Shown here one piece after another: positions 1-7,944 of a stretch of DNA of 64,000 bases; within the stretch, counting starts at the first letter, position 1; each line of letters opens with the position of its first letter. The position numbers were made by a program, and so were the translations under genes. Below the pieces are notes generated by a model, which was not told the DNA's origin, searched no databases, and saw nothing but the letters and a program-made list of their open reading frames with translations. The stretch is taken from assembly GCA_000824825.2 (NCBI GenBank), contig LM655194.1, forward strand, positions 342,936 through 406,935, read 5' to 3'. The DNA comes from Mesorhizobium sp. ORS 3324. Its GTDB lineage: Bacteria > Pseudomonadota > Alphaproteobacteria > Rhizobiales > Rhizobiaceae.

Positions 1-157
1 AGCGCAGTTGGGCGCCATGTTCGGACTCGTCGCGTACGAATCCTTCCACCGCGCCGAAGCCTCCGTTGAAACGCAACGTCGCGCCCCTCAGCACACGCCT
101 GCGCCGCTCCATCCGGCGTTCGCCGGCAAATGCAGCGCCACTATCCATCGTTTCCAT
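1..157 (-). CDS. PilZ-like domain protein, 5' part only (runs off the left edge)
   Basis: Reading the minus strand from 157 gives an open frame of about 52 codons that leaves the window. The start ATG at 157 has a GGGAG about nine bases upstream; an in-frame ATG at 148 is an alternative. The peptide contains RRMERRRRVLRGATLRFNGG followed by a stretch ending DESEHGAQLR. An Arg-rich RRxR segment followed by 'A.L.FNGG....' and a 'D.SE.GA.L' motif is the pattern of the PilZ domain, which binds cyclic di-GMP through the Arg-rich motif and the D/NxSxxG motif (here DESEHG). Assignment rests on this short stretch only, so it is tentative; the rest of the gene is outside the window. Confidence 0.5.
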   Translation of the reverse strand, partial: METMDSGAAFAGERRMERRRRVLRGATLRFNGGFGAVEGFVRDESEHGAQLR

Positions 158-244
158 CGCCAGTCTCCCACAACTGTTCTGGCCCATGCCAAGCGAATTG
201 CGTGCCAGCATAGGCGTATCGGAATGAAACAGCCGGCGCGAAAA

Positions 245-270
245 AAGCCGGCGGATCGCTCCGCCGGCTT
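245..270 (-). terminator. Rho-independent terminator of ilvC
   Basis: On the minus strand a perfect 10-bp stem AGCCGGCGGA / TCCGCCGGCT with a 4-base loop is followed by six T residues. It lies about 230 bases beyond the ilvC stop codon, after the two repeated copies of the ilvC tail, which suggests that the repeats are transcribed as an extended 3' UTR. Confidence 0.8.
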
Positions 271-294
271 CATTTCAAACAAGCAAAGGAACCT

Positions 295-1598
<1,304 letters not shown>

Positions 1599-1649
1599 AT
1601 CTCTTTGATTTGGAGCCGGATTCAGATTTCAGGTCGACTTGACCTGAAA

Positions 1650-2321
1650 TCATCCGGCTCCTGGGGCCTTGCGGCCGGTTGTTTGCTCCCCGGACCCGTG
1701 GAGAGCGAGAAACTGCTGCGTCGCGCGGGCGGCGTCGCCGCCGATCGTCGCCTCGGTCAATTGCAGCCGGTCGCCGAGCAGAAGCCGGATCTGCACGTCG
1801 CGGGCGACCAGCCCGAAAAAGGTGCGGAACGCCGTCTCGGCGTCCTCGAAGTCGAGCAGCCCGGCCTCGCGTCCCGCCTCGAGCACCGGCTTCAGGCGCC
1901 TGGCCAGCGCGAAACGCCCATTCTGCAGCACGATCGCGCCAAGGTCATCCTTCCCGGAACCGGCATGGCCGACCGCCACGCGATTGAGCGCAATGGACGT
2001 ATCGCTGGAAATCACCCTCAGCCAGTCAGAGGCGAAGCGTTCGAGGCTTGCCTTCAGCGAGGCAAGGTCGAGGCCTTTGCGGTCGACCGGCGCCACGCGC
2101 ACCTTCGAGGCCTGCCACTGCACCGTCGCCGTCAGCAGCCCGTCGCGGTCGCCGAACCATTTGTAGAGCGTTTCCTTGGAGCAGCTTGCCCGTCGCGCCA
2201 CCGCGGTCATGGTGAGGTTATCGCCCTCCTCGACCAGCAGGCGCAGGGCCGCGTCCAGAACGGCCTGCTGCCGTTCGGTCAGTCCTTCGCTGTTGCCGAT
2301 ATCACCGCCTGTTTGCAACAC
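1650..2321 (-). CDS. TetR/AcrR family transcriptional regulator
   Basis: A one-component repressor. The N-terminal helix-turn-helix is visible in LTERQQAVLDAALRLLVEEG through MTAVARRASCSKETLYKWFG, the TetR signature, followed by an all-helical ligand-binding domain. I place the start at GTG 2321 (223 residues); an upstream in-frame TTG at 2402 would give a longer protein, but a perfect palindrome at 2355-2369 then falls inside the gene, which argues for the shorter form. The ligand cannot be read from sequence. Gene direction is the same as ilvC, with a repeat element between them, so control of ilvC is not implied. Confidence 0.85.
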   Translation of the reverse strand: MLQTGGDIGNSEGLTERQQAVLDAALRLLVEEGDNLTMTAVARRASCSKETLYKWFGDRDGLLTATVQWQASKVRVAPVDRKGLDLASLKASLERFASDWLRVISSDTSIALNRVAVGHAGSGKDDLGAIVLQNGRFALARRLKPVLEAGREAGLLDFEDAETAFRTFFGLVARDVQIRLLLGDRLQLTEATIGGDAARATQQFLALHGSGEQTTGRKAPGAG

Positions 2322-2354
2322 GTGCTTTCCGCTCCCGGTTTGCCTCCATGGCGT

Positions 2355-2369
2355 ACCGTACGTTACGGT
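2355..2369. promoter_or_regulatory. Candidate TetR operator
   Basis: Perfect 15-bp palindrome ACCGTA-CGT-TACGGT located 34-48 bases upstream of the proposed GTG start of the TetR gene. Size, symmetry and position fit an autoregulatory TetR-family operator. No binding evidence exists in the sequence beyond symmetry. Confidence 0.5.
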
Positions 2370-2450
2370 TCGGCTTATCGCGCATTCCGGTGTCCGATGC
2401 AAGGGCCATTGCCAAAATTCAAGACGGCGGGCTCCGGAGAAACCTCGCGG

Positions 2451-2906
2451 TCAATCGCCGGTCGGCGGGTCGCGCAGCCGCCCAAGCAAACCAGCAAGCA
2501 TCTCCAGCTCAGCAGCGGAAAGCTTGTCACCCATCATATTGGCAATGGACGCGCCATAGACCGCCCAGATGCAACGGCGCATTTCCCTGCCTGCTGGCGT
2601 GATGCGCACGGTCTGGCCGCGGCCGTCGTCCGAGACAGGCAGCTTTTCCACCAGGCCGTCCGCCTCGAGCCGGGCCAGCAGCCGCGAGACGTTGTACTGC
2701 GCCAGCAGGACGCGGCCGACCAGCTCGAAAGGCCGCAGCCCGCCCTCGCCTGCCTCGGCGAGCTCGTGCAGGACGTCGTACCAGGCGAGCGGCGGCAGGC
2801 CGCCAGCCTTCAGGGCTTCCTCTGTCTTTTCCACCAGCCGGCGCGAGACGCGCATCAGGCGGCCCCAGGCTTTGACGGCCTCGGGCGCAGGAGATTTCTT
2901 CGTCAT
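2451..2906 (-). CDS. MarR family transcriptional regulator
   Basis: A 151-residue winged-helix regulator. The segment GLPPLAWYDVLHELAEAGEGGLRPFELVGRVLLAQYNVSRLL aligned by eye with the MarR DNA-binding domain, followed by the wing 'RLEADGLVEKLPVSDDGRGQTVRITPAG' pattern with the conserved D-x-R. It is transcribed away from the Rieske-GST pair, and three near-identical palindromes fill the shared 96-bp promoter, so it most likely represses itself and that pair. The ligand is not predictable, though the neighbours suggest an electrophile or aromatic compound. Confidence 0.9.
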   Translation of the reverse strand: MTKKSPAPEAVKAWGRLMRVSRRLVEKTEEALKAGGLPPLAWYDVLHELAEAGEGGLRPFELVGRVLLAQYNVSRLLARLEADGLVEKLPVSDDGRGQTVRITPAGREMRRCIWAVYGASIANMMGDKLSAAELEMLAGLLGRLRDPPTGD

Positions 2907-2925
2907 GGACGGAACCTAGCCAATA

Positions 2926-2986
2926 GATGCAATTGCATCAAGCTTGACGATCGATGCAGATGCATCTATATAGATGCAATTGCATC
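2926..2986. promoter_or_regulatory. Triple palindromic operator between MarR and Rieske/GST genes
   Basis: Three 14-bp palindromes occur at 2926-2939 (GATGCAATTGCATC), 2953-2966 (GATGCAGATGCATC) and 2973-2986 (GATGCAATTGCATC). The outer two are identical and perfect, the middle differs at the centre. They fill the intergenic space between the divergent MarR and Rieske genes, the expected position of a MarR operator. Start-to-start spacings are 27 and 20 bp. Confidence 0.7.
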
Positions 2987-3002
2987 GATAAGGAGAACTC
3001 CT

Positions 3003-3308
3003 ATGAAGCATGAAATCTGCAAAGTGGCCGACGTCCCGCGGACCGGCAGCATGGTCGTGCCTTTCTTCGGCCGCGAGGTTCATGTCTGGCGCAGCGGCGA
3101 GCGCATCCGTGCCGCGGCCAATGCCTGCCTGCATTTCGGCGGACCGCTGGATTGCAAGGACGGCGCCTTCGTCTGTCAGTGGCACGGCGCCAAGTTCGAC
3201 ATGGAAAGCGGCGAGCGCCTCGAAGGCCCGGCGCCGCAAGGCTCGCGCCTGATGTTCCTGTCGACCCGCGTCGAGGACGGCGCGCTGAACTATGTCTGGG
3301 GAGAGTGA
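3003..3308 (+). CDS. Rieske [2Fe-2S] ferredoxin-like protein
   Basis: A 101-residue single-domain Rieske protein. The cluster ligands are visible as C-L-H (about residue 40) and C-Q-W-H about 16 residues later, the canonical CxH...CxxH pattern. It probably passes electrons to an oxygenase or reductase rather than acting alone. The ATG at 3003 follows AGGAG at 2991. Its stop overlaps the Shine-Dalgarno region of the GST gene that starts two bases later, so the two are translated from one mRNA. Divergent MarR and its operators lie immediately upstream. Confidence 0.9.
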   Translation: MKHEICKVADVPRTGSMVVPFFGREVHVWRSGERIRAAANACLHFGGPLDCKDGAFVCQWHGAKFDMESGERLEGPAPQGSRLMFLSTRVEDGALNYVWGE

Positions 3309-3309
3309 G

Positions 3310-4029
3310 ATGACAACCAAGCTCACCCTCGTCAGCCATCACCTCTGCCCCTATGTCCAGCGCGCGGCGATCTCGCTTGCCGAGAAAGGCGTGCCGTTCG
3401 AGCGGGTCAATGTCGACCTCGCCAATAAGCCCGACTGGTTCAAGGCCATCTCGCCGCTCGGCAAGGTGCCGTTGCTCCGCGTCGAATATGGCGGCGGGGA
3501 AGAGATCATTTTCGAATCCGCCGTCATCCTCGAATTCCTCGAGGAGACCGAGGCCAACCCGCTGCATCCGGCCGATCCGGTCACGCGGGCAAGGCATCGC
3601 GCCTGGATCGAGTTCGGCTCGGCCATCCTCAACGCCATCGGCCGCTTCTATTCCGCTGCCGACGAAAACGCGTTTTTGAATGAAAGCAGAAACCTGTCGG
3701 AGATGTTCGCGCGTGTGGAGGCTGAACTTTCGATCAGGCAGAGCGGTCCGTGGTTCGCCGGCGATCGCTTCTCGCTGGTCGACGCCGTCTACGGGCCGAT
3801 CTTCCGCTATTTCGACACCTTCGACCGGATCGGTGATTTCGGCATTCTCGACGGCAAGCCTCTCGTCCACGCCTGGCGCGAGGCTTTGAGCAACCGGCGA
3901 TCGGTGAAGGGAGCGGTCGGTGCCGACTATCCGCAGCGGCTGCACGCTTTCCTCCAGGCAAAGAAGTCCTATCTGTCCGAGATCATCCGGCTGCAGGCCA
4001 TCGCAGTTCCGCAAGCCCGATCGGCCTGA
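3310..4029 (+). CDS. Glutathione S-transferase family protein
   Basis: A 239-residue cytosolic GST. The N-terminal thioredoxin-fold shows HHLCPYVQRA, with a cysteine in the active-site position as in omega/glutaredoxin-like classes, then the cis-proline KVPLL and the ES (E-S-A-V) glutathione-gamma-glutamyl motif near residue 70. The all-helical C-terminal domain follows. Start ATG 3310 lies directly after the Rieske stop with GGGGAGAG upstream; an in-frame start at 3292 would overlap the Rieske gene. The last 47 bases overlap the 3' end of the convergent monooxygenase gene. Probably conjugation or reductive removal of electrophiles; substrate unknown. Confidence 0.9.
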   Translation: MTTKLTLVSHHLCPYVQRAAISLAEKGVPFERVNVDLANKPDWFKAISPLGKVPLLRVEYGGGEEIIFESAVILEFLEETEANPLHPADPVTRARHRAWIEFGSAILNAIGRFYSAADENAFLNESRNLSEMFARVEAELSIRQSGPWFAGDRFSLVDAVYGPIFRYFDTFDRIGDFGILDGKPLVHAWREALSNRRSVKGAVGADYPQRLHAFLQAKKSYLSEIIRLQAIAVPQARSA

Positions 4030-5212
4030 ACGGGTCGACCACCGTTCCGGCGACCATGGCGGCAAGGAATTGCGGTCCCGGCGGGATCTTCGCCAACGCC
4101 GCCACCGCCCAGTCGCGCACGAATGGCAACGTGACGGAGTCCGACTGATAAAACGGCGTTAGCGACAAGGACAACGCCTGGAAGATGCGCACGTGCCAGC
4201 GGCGTGCGCTTACGTAGGCCGCCAGCGCTTCGTCGATGCTGTTCGTGCGCGCCAGCGCATGGCTGAGCGCCGCGGCGTCCAGCAGCGCCATGTTGGCGCC
4301 CTGCCCGAGCTGCGGGCTGGTCGAATGCGCCGCGTCGCCAATCACCGCCAGCCGTCGACCGGCCGGCAGCCTCATCGTGTGATGGCCGTAGCGGGCGAGC
4401 GAGAGCTGCTCGAAACTGTTGATCTGGCCGGTGAAGGCCTCGCATGCGGGCCAAACGGAGACCACCCGCGCCTTCCAGGCATCGAGGCCCGCGGCCCGCA
4501 CCTGCTCCGCATCGGCCGGCTTCAGGCTCCAGAAGAATGCGGCCATGGTCCCGGAGTTTGTTTCCGGCCGCCCGATCGGCAGCACGCCGACCATGATGCT
4601 TGCCTTGTCGTAACGCTGCAGCAGCGCCTTTTCGTCAAAACCGTCCCGCCAGCCGAGCGAGGCCCAGAAGGCGCCGTAGGCGAGCTGCCGCGGTACCGCC
4701 TTGTCGTCGAGGCCTTGCCGCAGCCTGGAGCGCGCGCCGCTGGCATCGACGACGAGGTCGAAGGGTCCAAGCCGCTTTCCATTGGCGCAGACCGGCCTCG
4801 CACGCTCGCCCCTCTCCAGCGTCTCGATCTCGACGTTGGTTTGGACGGGAATTTCCGCACCCCGGGCAGCGCGGTAAAGCACGCCGAAAAGCGCTGCCCG
4901 ATGCACCGCGAGGCCGAAGCGGCGGCCGCGCCTTGCGTCGTAGCGGACGTCGAGCACCGTCCGTCCGCTTTTCGCATCGGTGCCGTGCAGCCGCTCGATG
5001 CGGCTTCCAAGCGAGAGAATCTCGTCGAGCAGGCCGAGGTCGGCGAGCACCGTCAGCCCGGTCGGCTGCAGCATCAGACCCGAGCCGACAGGCTTCGGCT
5101 CGTCGAAGCGCTCGAAGACGGTGACCTTGTGCCCCGCCCGCTTGAGATAGAGCGCCGCCGCCAGTCCGGCCGGGCCGGCGCCGGCAATCGCGATCTCGTG
5201 AGACTTGTCCAT
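3983..5212 (-). CDS. FAD-dependent aromatic-type monooxygenase
   Basis: A 409-residue class A flavoprotein hydroxylase (PHBH fold). The FAD-binding GAGPAGLAAALYLKRAGH motif is at the N terminus, and the second FAD motif GDAAHSTSPQLGQGANMAL is near residue 290. A DG-type middle motif is seen around 'FDLVVDASGARSRLR'. The start ATG at 5212 puts the dinucleotide fold at residue 8 as usual. Substrate is unknown. It lies convergent to the GST and downstream of, in the same direction as, the HxlR gene, and belongs to a block of redox enzymes with their regulators. Confidence 0.88.
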   Translation of the reverse strand: MDKSHEIAIAGAGPAGLAAALYLKRAGHKVTVFERFDEPKPVGSGLMLQPTGLTVLADLGLLDEILSLGSRIERLHGTDAKSGRTVLDVRYDARRGRRFGLAVHRAALFGVLYRAARGAEIPVQTNVEIETLERGERARPVCANGKRLGPFDLVVDASGARSRLRQGLDDKAVPRQLAYGAFWASLGWRDGFDEKALLQRYDKASIMVGVLPIGRPETNSGTMAAFFWSLKPADAEQVRAAGLDAWKARVVSVWPACEAFTGQINSFEQLSLARYGHHTMRLPAGRRLAVIGDAAHSTSPQLGQGANMALLDAAALSHALARTNSIDEALAAYVSARRWHVRIFQALSLSLTPFYQSDSVTLPFVRDWAVAALAKIPPGPQFLAAMVAGTVVDPFRPIGLAELRWPAAG

Positions 5213-5303
5213 TGCCCCCAAGCCCGAACCGCGCGGACAATCCCTCAAGGGTGGCGACAAATCAAGCCGGCGCTTTGACGCCTGCGCGCCGATGGAGGAT
5301 CTC

Positions 5304-5717
5304 TCAGGCTCGGGAAGAAGCGTCGAACGCGGCGCGCGCATCGCGCACGGCGTCATGGTTGCGTTCGGCCCATTGGACGAGCTGATGGAGAGGAGAAAAC
5401 ATCGACCGCCCGAGATCGGTGAGGCTGTATTCGACGCTCGGCGGCTTGGTGGGAAACACCTCGCGATGCACATAGCCGTCGCGCTGCAGCTCGTGCAGCG
5501 TCTGGGTGAGCATGCGCTGCGAGATGTCGGGGACCAGCCGCCGCAGCTCGCCGAAGCGATAGGGCTTTTCCGCGAGCGCCATCACCAGCAAAGGGCTCCA
5601 CTTGCCGTTGATGCTCTGCATGACGTCGCGAACCGGGCAATCGCCGAAATTGGCGCCGTCCGTCATGGCTTTGTAGATCTCGATCTTCGATTTCAGATTG
5701 ACGATCTTGCCGTCCAT
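5304..5717 (-). CDS. HxlR family transcriptional regulator
   Basis: A 137-residue winged-helix protein. It contains CPVRDVMQSINGKWSPLLVM followed by RFGELRRLVPDISQRMLTQTL, the HxlR signature with the conserved N-terminal cysteine often used for redox or aldehyde sensing. It is divergent from an NmrA-like quinone reductase gene; the same pairing is seen in E. coli ytfH/ytfG (qorB), and supports a role as redox-sensing repressor of that neighbour. The FAD monooxygenase lies 91 bp downstream in the same direction and may be co-transcribed. Confidence 0.9.
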   Translation of the reverse strand: MDGKIVNLKSKIEIYKAMTDGANFGDCPVRDVMQSINGKWSPLLVMALAEKPYRFGELRRLVPDISQRMLTQTLHELQRDGYVHREVFPTKPPSVEYSLTDLGRSMFSPLHQLVQWAERNHDAVRDARAAFDASSRA

Positions 5718-5795
5718 CGCTGGTTCCCTGGCTGTGCCTACCTCCCGAAAAACTGCCTTCTTTACGGCGCGGGGTCAATTCCTATTTTAGCGCTG

Positions 5796-5810
5796 GTCTC
5801 TTTTTGAGAC
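5796..5810. promoter_or_regulatory. Candidate operator between HxlR and NmrA-like genes
   Basis: Inverted repeat GTCTC-N5(T5)-GAGAC in the 137-bp space between divergent starts at 5717 and 5855. Position is right for an HxlR site; the match to a known consensus is not established. Confidence 0.3.
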
Positions 5811-5854
5811 TGCCAACCGCACCCGCCCTTCGGCGCAATTTTCAGGAACCTCCC

Positions 5855-6748
5855 ATGACCGAAACCCTCCTTGTCACCGGCGCTTCCGGCCATCTCGGCC
5901 GCGCCGTGATCGACCATCTGCTCGGCGCGCAGAAAGTCGCGCCGGCGAACATCGTCGCCACCACGCGCAATCCCGAAAGCCTGGCCGACCTTGCGGTCCG
6001 CGGCGTCACCGTCAGGGCGGCGGATTTCGACAATCCTGCCTCGCTCGAGAACGCATTCAAGGGCGCCGACCGGGTGCTGATCGTGTCGACCGGCGAGCTC
6101 GATTTGAAGAGCGACCGGCGCTTGCGGCAGCATCAGGCGGCGGTCGCCGCGGCCAAGGCGGCCGGCGTCTCGCATCTCGCCTACACCTCGATGCCCAATC
6201 CGGAGCCGGTCTCGCCGGTGCTGTTCGCCGGCGACCACTACGGCACCGAGCAGGCGATCAAGGCGAGCGGTATCCCTTACACGATCTTCCGCAACGGCTG
6301 GTATCAGGAGAACCTGTTCCTGGCGCTGCCGCACGCCATTGCTTCCGGAAAGTGGTACACCTCGTCAGGTGACGGCCGCATCGCCCATGCCGCGCGCGAC
6401 GACATGGCCGCCGCGATTGCCGCAGGTCTCGCTTCCGGTTCGAAGGAAAGCCAAGTCTATACCCTGACCGGTCCGCAGGCCTACACGACGAACGAGATTG
6501 CCGCCCTGGTGACCGAAGTCACCGGCAAGCCCTTGGAAGTCATCCAGGTGCCGGACGAGGCGCTGACCGAGGGCGTCAAGGCGGCGGGCATTCCGGAGGA
6601 TGTCGCCCGCATCATCGTCTCCTTCGATGTCAACACGCGCTCCGGCCGCATCGGGATGGCGACCGACACGGTCGAGACGCTGTCGGGCCGCAAGCCGCAA
6701 ACGTTGAGGGAGTTCCTCGAAGCGAACAAGGCCGCCTTGCTCGGCTGA
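5855..6748 (+). CDS. NmrA-like / QorB-type NAD(P)H quinone oxidoreductase
   Basis: A 297-residue atypical short-chain dehydrogenase. The Rossmann motif LLVTGASGHLGRAV (TGxxGxxG) is at the N terminus, and a HLAYTS stretch replaces the usual YxxxK catalytic motif, as in NmrA and QorB proteins. The protein matches the pattern of E. coli YtfG, which reduces quinones with NADPH. ATG 5855 is chosen because it places the Rossmann strand at residue 4; the frame extends upstream to 5804 without a better start. Divergent HxlR gene is the probable regulator. A palindromic repeat follows the stop codon. Confidence 0.85.
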   Translation: MTETLLVTGASGHLGRAVIDHLLGAQKVAPANIVATTRNPESLADLAVRGVTVRAADFDNPASLENAFKGADRVLIVSTGELDLKSDRRLRQHQAAVAAAKAAGVSHLAYTSMPNPEPVSPVLFAGDHYGTEQAIKASGIPYTIFRNGWYQENLFLALPHAIASGKWYTSSGDGRIAHAARDDMAAAIAAGLASGSKESQVYTLTGPQAYTTNEIAALVTEVTGKPLEVIQVPDEALTEGVKAAGIPEDVARIIVSFDVNTRSGRIGMATDTVETLSGRKPQTLREFLEANKAALLG

Positions 6749-6752
6749 TGCC

Positions 6753-6850
6753 AGAGCAATTCCAGGAAAAGTGCTTGGCGGTTTTCCGTCCGGAATTGCG
6801 TAAAACAGACAGTTAGAGCAGTTCAGCGATCTGAAGCTGAATTGCTCTAA
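6753..6850. repeat. Palindromic repeat element, copy 1 (agcaattccaggaaaagtg family)
   Basis: Begins agagcaattccaggaaaagtg, then ggttttccgtccggaattgc, forming a hairpin (gcaattcc / ggaattgc), and ends with a second hairpin closing in attgctcta. The final CTA at 6847-6849 is the complement of the TAG stop codon of the following minus-strand gene, so the element abuts that gene without a gap. Confidence 0.85.
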
Positions 6851-7911
6851 TGCGGCTTGGACGCCGTCCAGGGCGCGCGCTTGAGCAACCCGAGTTGGAT
6901 CAGGCTTTCGCCGGTCGCAACGAGCGCCTCTTCGCGCGACCGCGGTGCCCAGCCGAGGAGGCGCTTGGCCTTGGCGCCGGTTGCGTTCCTGGCCTTGCCC
7001 AGTTCCGTCACGACCTGGGCGGCTTCCTTGTCGAACAGTCCGACGAACCTCACCAGCCAATCCGGCAGCACTCTCGTCGTGACGCGCGACGCCGCGCTGC
7101 CCAGCCGCGCTTTCAGTGTTTGCGCGATCTCGAGCACCGTCATGAAATCGCCGCTGATCGCCAGGAACCGCTCGCCCTTGGCGGCGGGATTGGTCATAGC
7201 GCGCAGATGCAGCTCCGCCACGTCCCGCACGTCGACCACGCCGAACATCATGCGCGGCAGACCCGGCAACTCGCCGTCCAGCAGGCGCCTGATGAACTCG
7301 GTCGAGGTCGAATGATCCGGACCCAGAACCGGTCCGAATATCCCGACCGGGTTGACGACCGCCAGCTCCAATGCGCCGCCCTGACCGGCAACGAAATCCC
7401 ACGCGGCGCGTTCGGCGGCAAGCGTCTTCGACTTCACATAGGCGCTCACCTTGGCCGAAAGGTCGGTCCAGTTCTCTTCCGTGAACGGATGGGCGGCAAC
7501 CTGAGTCTGGCCATAGCCGACGGCGGCAAAGGATGAGGTGAGCACGACCCGCTCGACGCCGGCATCGCGCGCGGCGCGCAGCACGCGCAGAGCGCCTTCG
7601 CGCGCAGGAACGATCAGCTCGTCCTCATGCTTGGGCACGCCGGGCGGGAACGGCGAAGCGACATGAAGAATATATCGGCATCCCGCCGCCGCTTCCGGCC
7701 AGCCCACATCGGCGGTGAGGTCGGCGTGCGCGAAGGAAAGCGCGTCGCCAGGCTCGGCGCCGCCGGCCTTCACCATGGCCAGCACATCGGCTTCGCGCCT
7801 GGCGGAGCGGACGGTGGTGCGTACCCGGTAACCTGCCTTGAGAAGCGCGAGGATGCTGTGAGCGCCGAGGAAGCCCGAGCCGCCGGTCACAAGCACCAAT
7901 TCGCCGCTCAT
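6847..7911 (-). CDS. NAD-dependent epimerase/dihydroflavonol-4-reductase family protein
   Basis: A 354-residue extended SDR. GGSGFLGAHSILALLKAGY gives the NAD(P) motif at residues 10-28, LTSSFAAVGYG has the catalytic Ser region, and YVKSK is the YxxxK catalytic pair (about residue 165). This is the architecture of dihydroflavonol reductase-like carbonyl reductases; the substrate is not predictable. The stop codon TAG is formed by the end of the adjacent palindromic repeat. It is a single gene in its orientation, 33 bp upstream of the 3' end of kup (stop at 7945), which is transcribed in the same direction. Confidence 0.88.
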   Translation of the reverse strand: MSGELVLVTGGSGFLGAHSILALLKAGYRVRTTVRSARREADVLAMVKAGGAEPGDALSFAHADLTADVGWPEAAAGCRYILHVASPFPPGVPKHEDELIVPAREGALRVLRAARDAGVERVVLTSSFAAVGYGQTQVAAHPFTEENWTDLSAKVSAYVKSKTLAAERAAWDFVAGQGGALELAVVNPVGIFGPVLGPDHSTSTEFIRRLLDGELPGLPRMMFGVVDVRDVAELHLRAMTNPAAKGERFLAISGDFMTVLEIAQTLKARLGSAASRVTTRVLPDWLVRFVGLFDKEAAQVVTELGKARNATGAKAKRLLGWAPRSREEALVATGESLIQLGLLKRAPWTASKPH

Positions 7912-7944
7912 GCCCGCCTCCCCTCCGGCTACGCGTTGCAGCCC

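Noticed and set aside
4193..5278. Plus-strand frame of 361 codons
   Set aside because: Antisense to the FAD monooxygenase gene; no domain.
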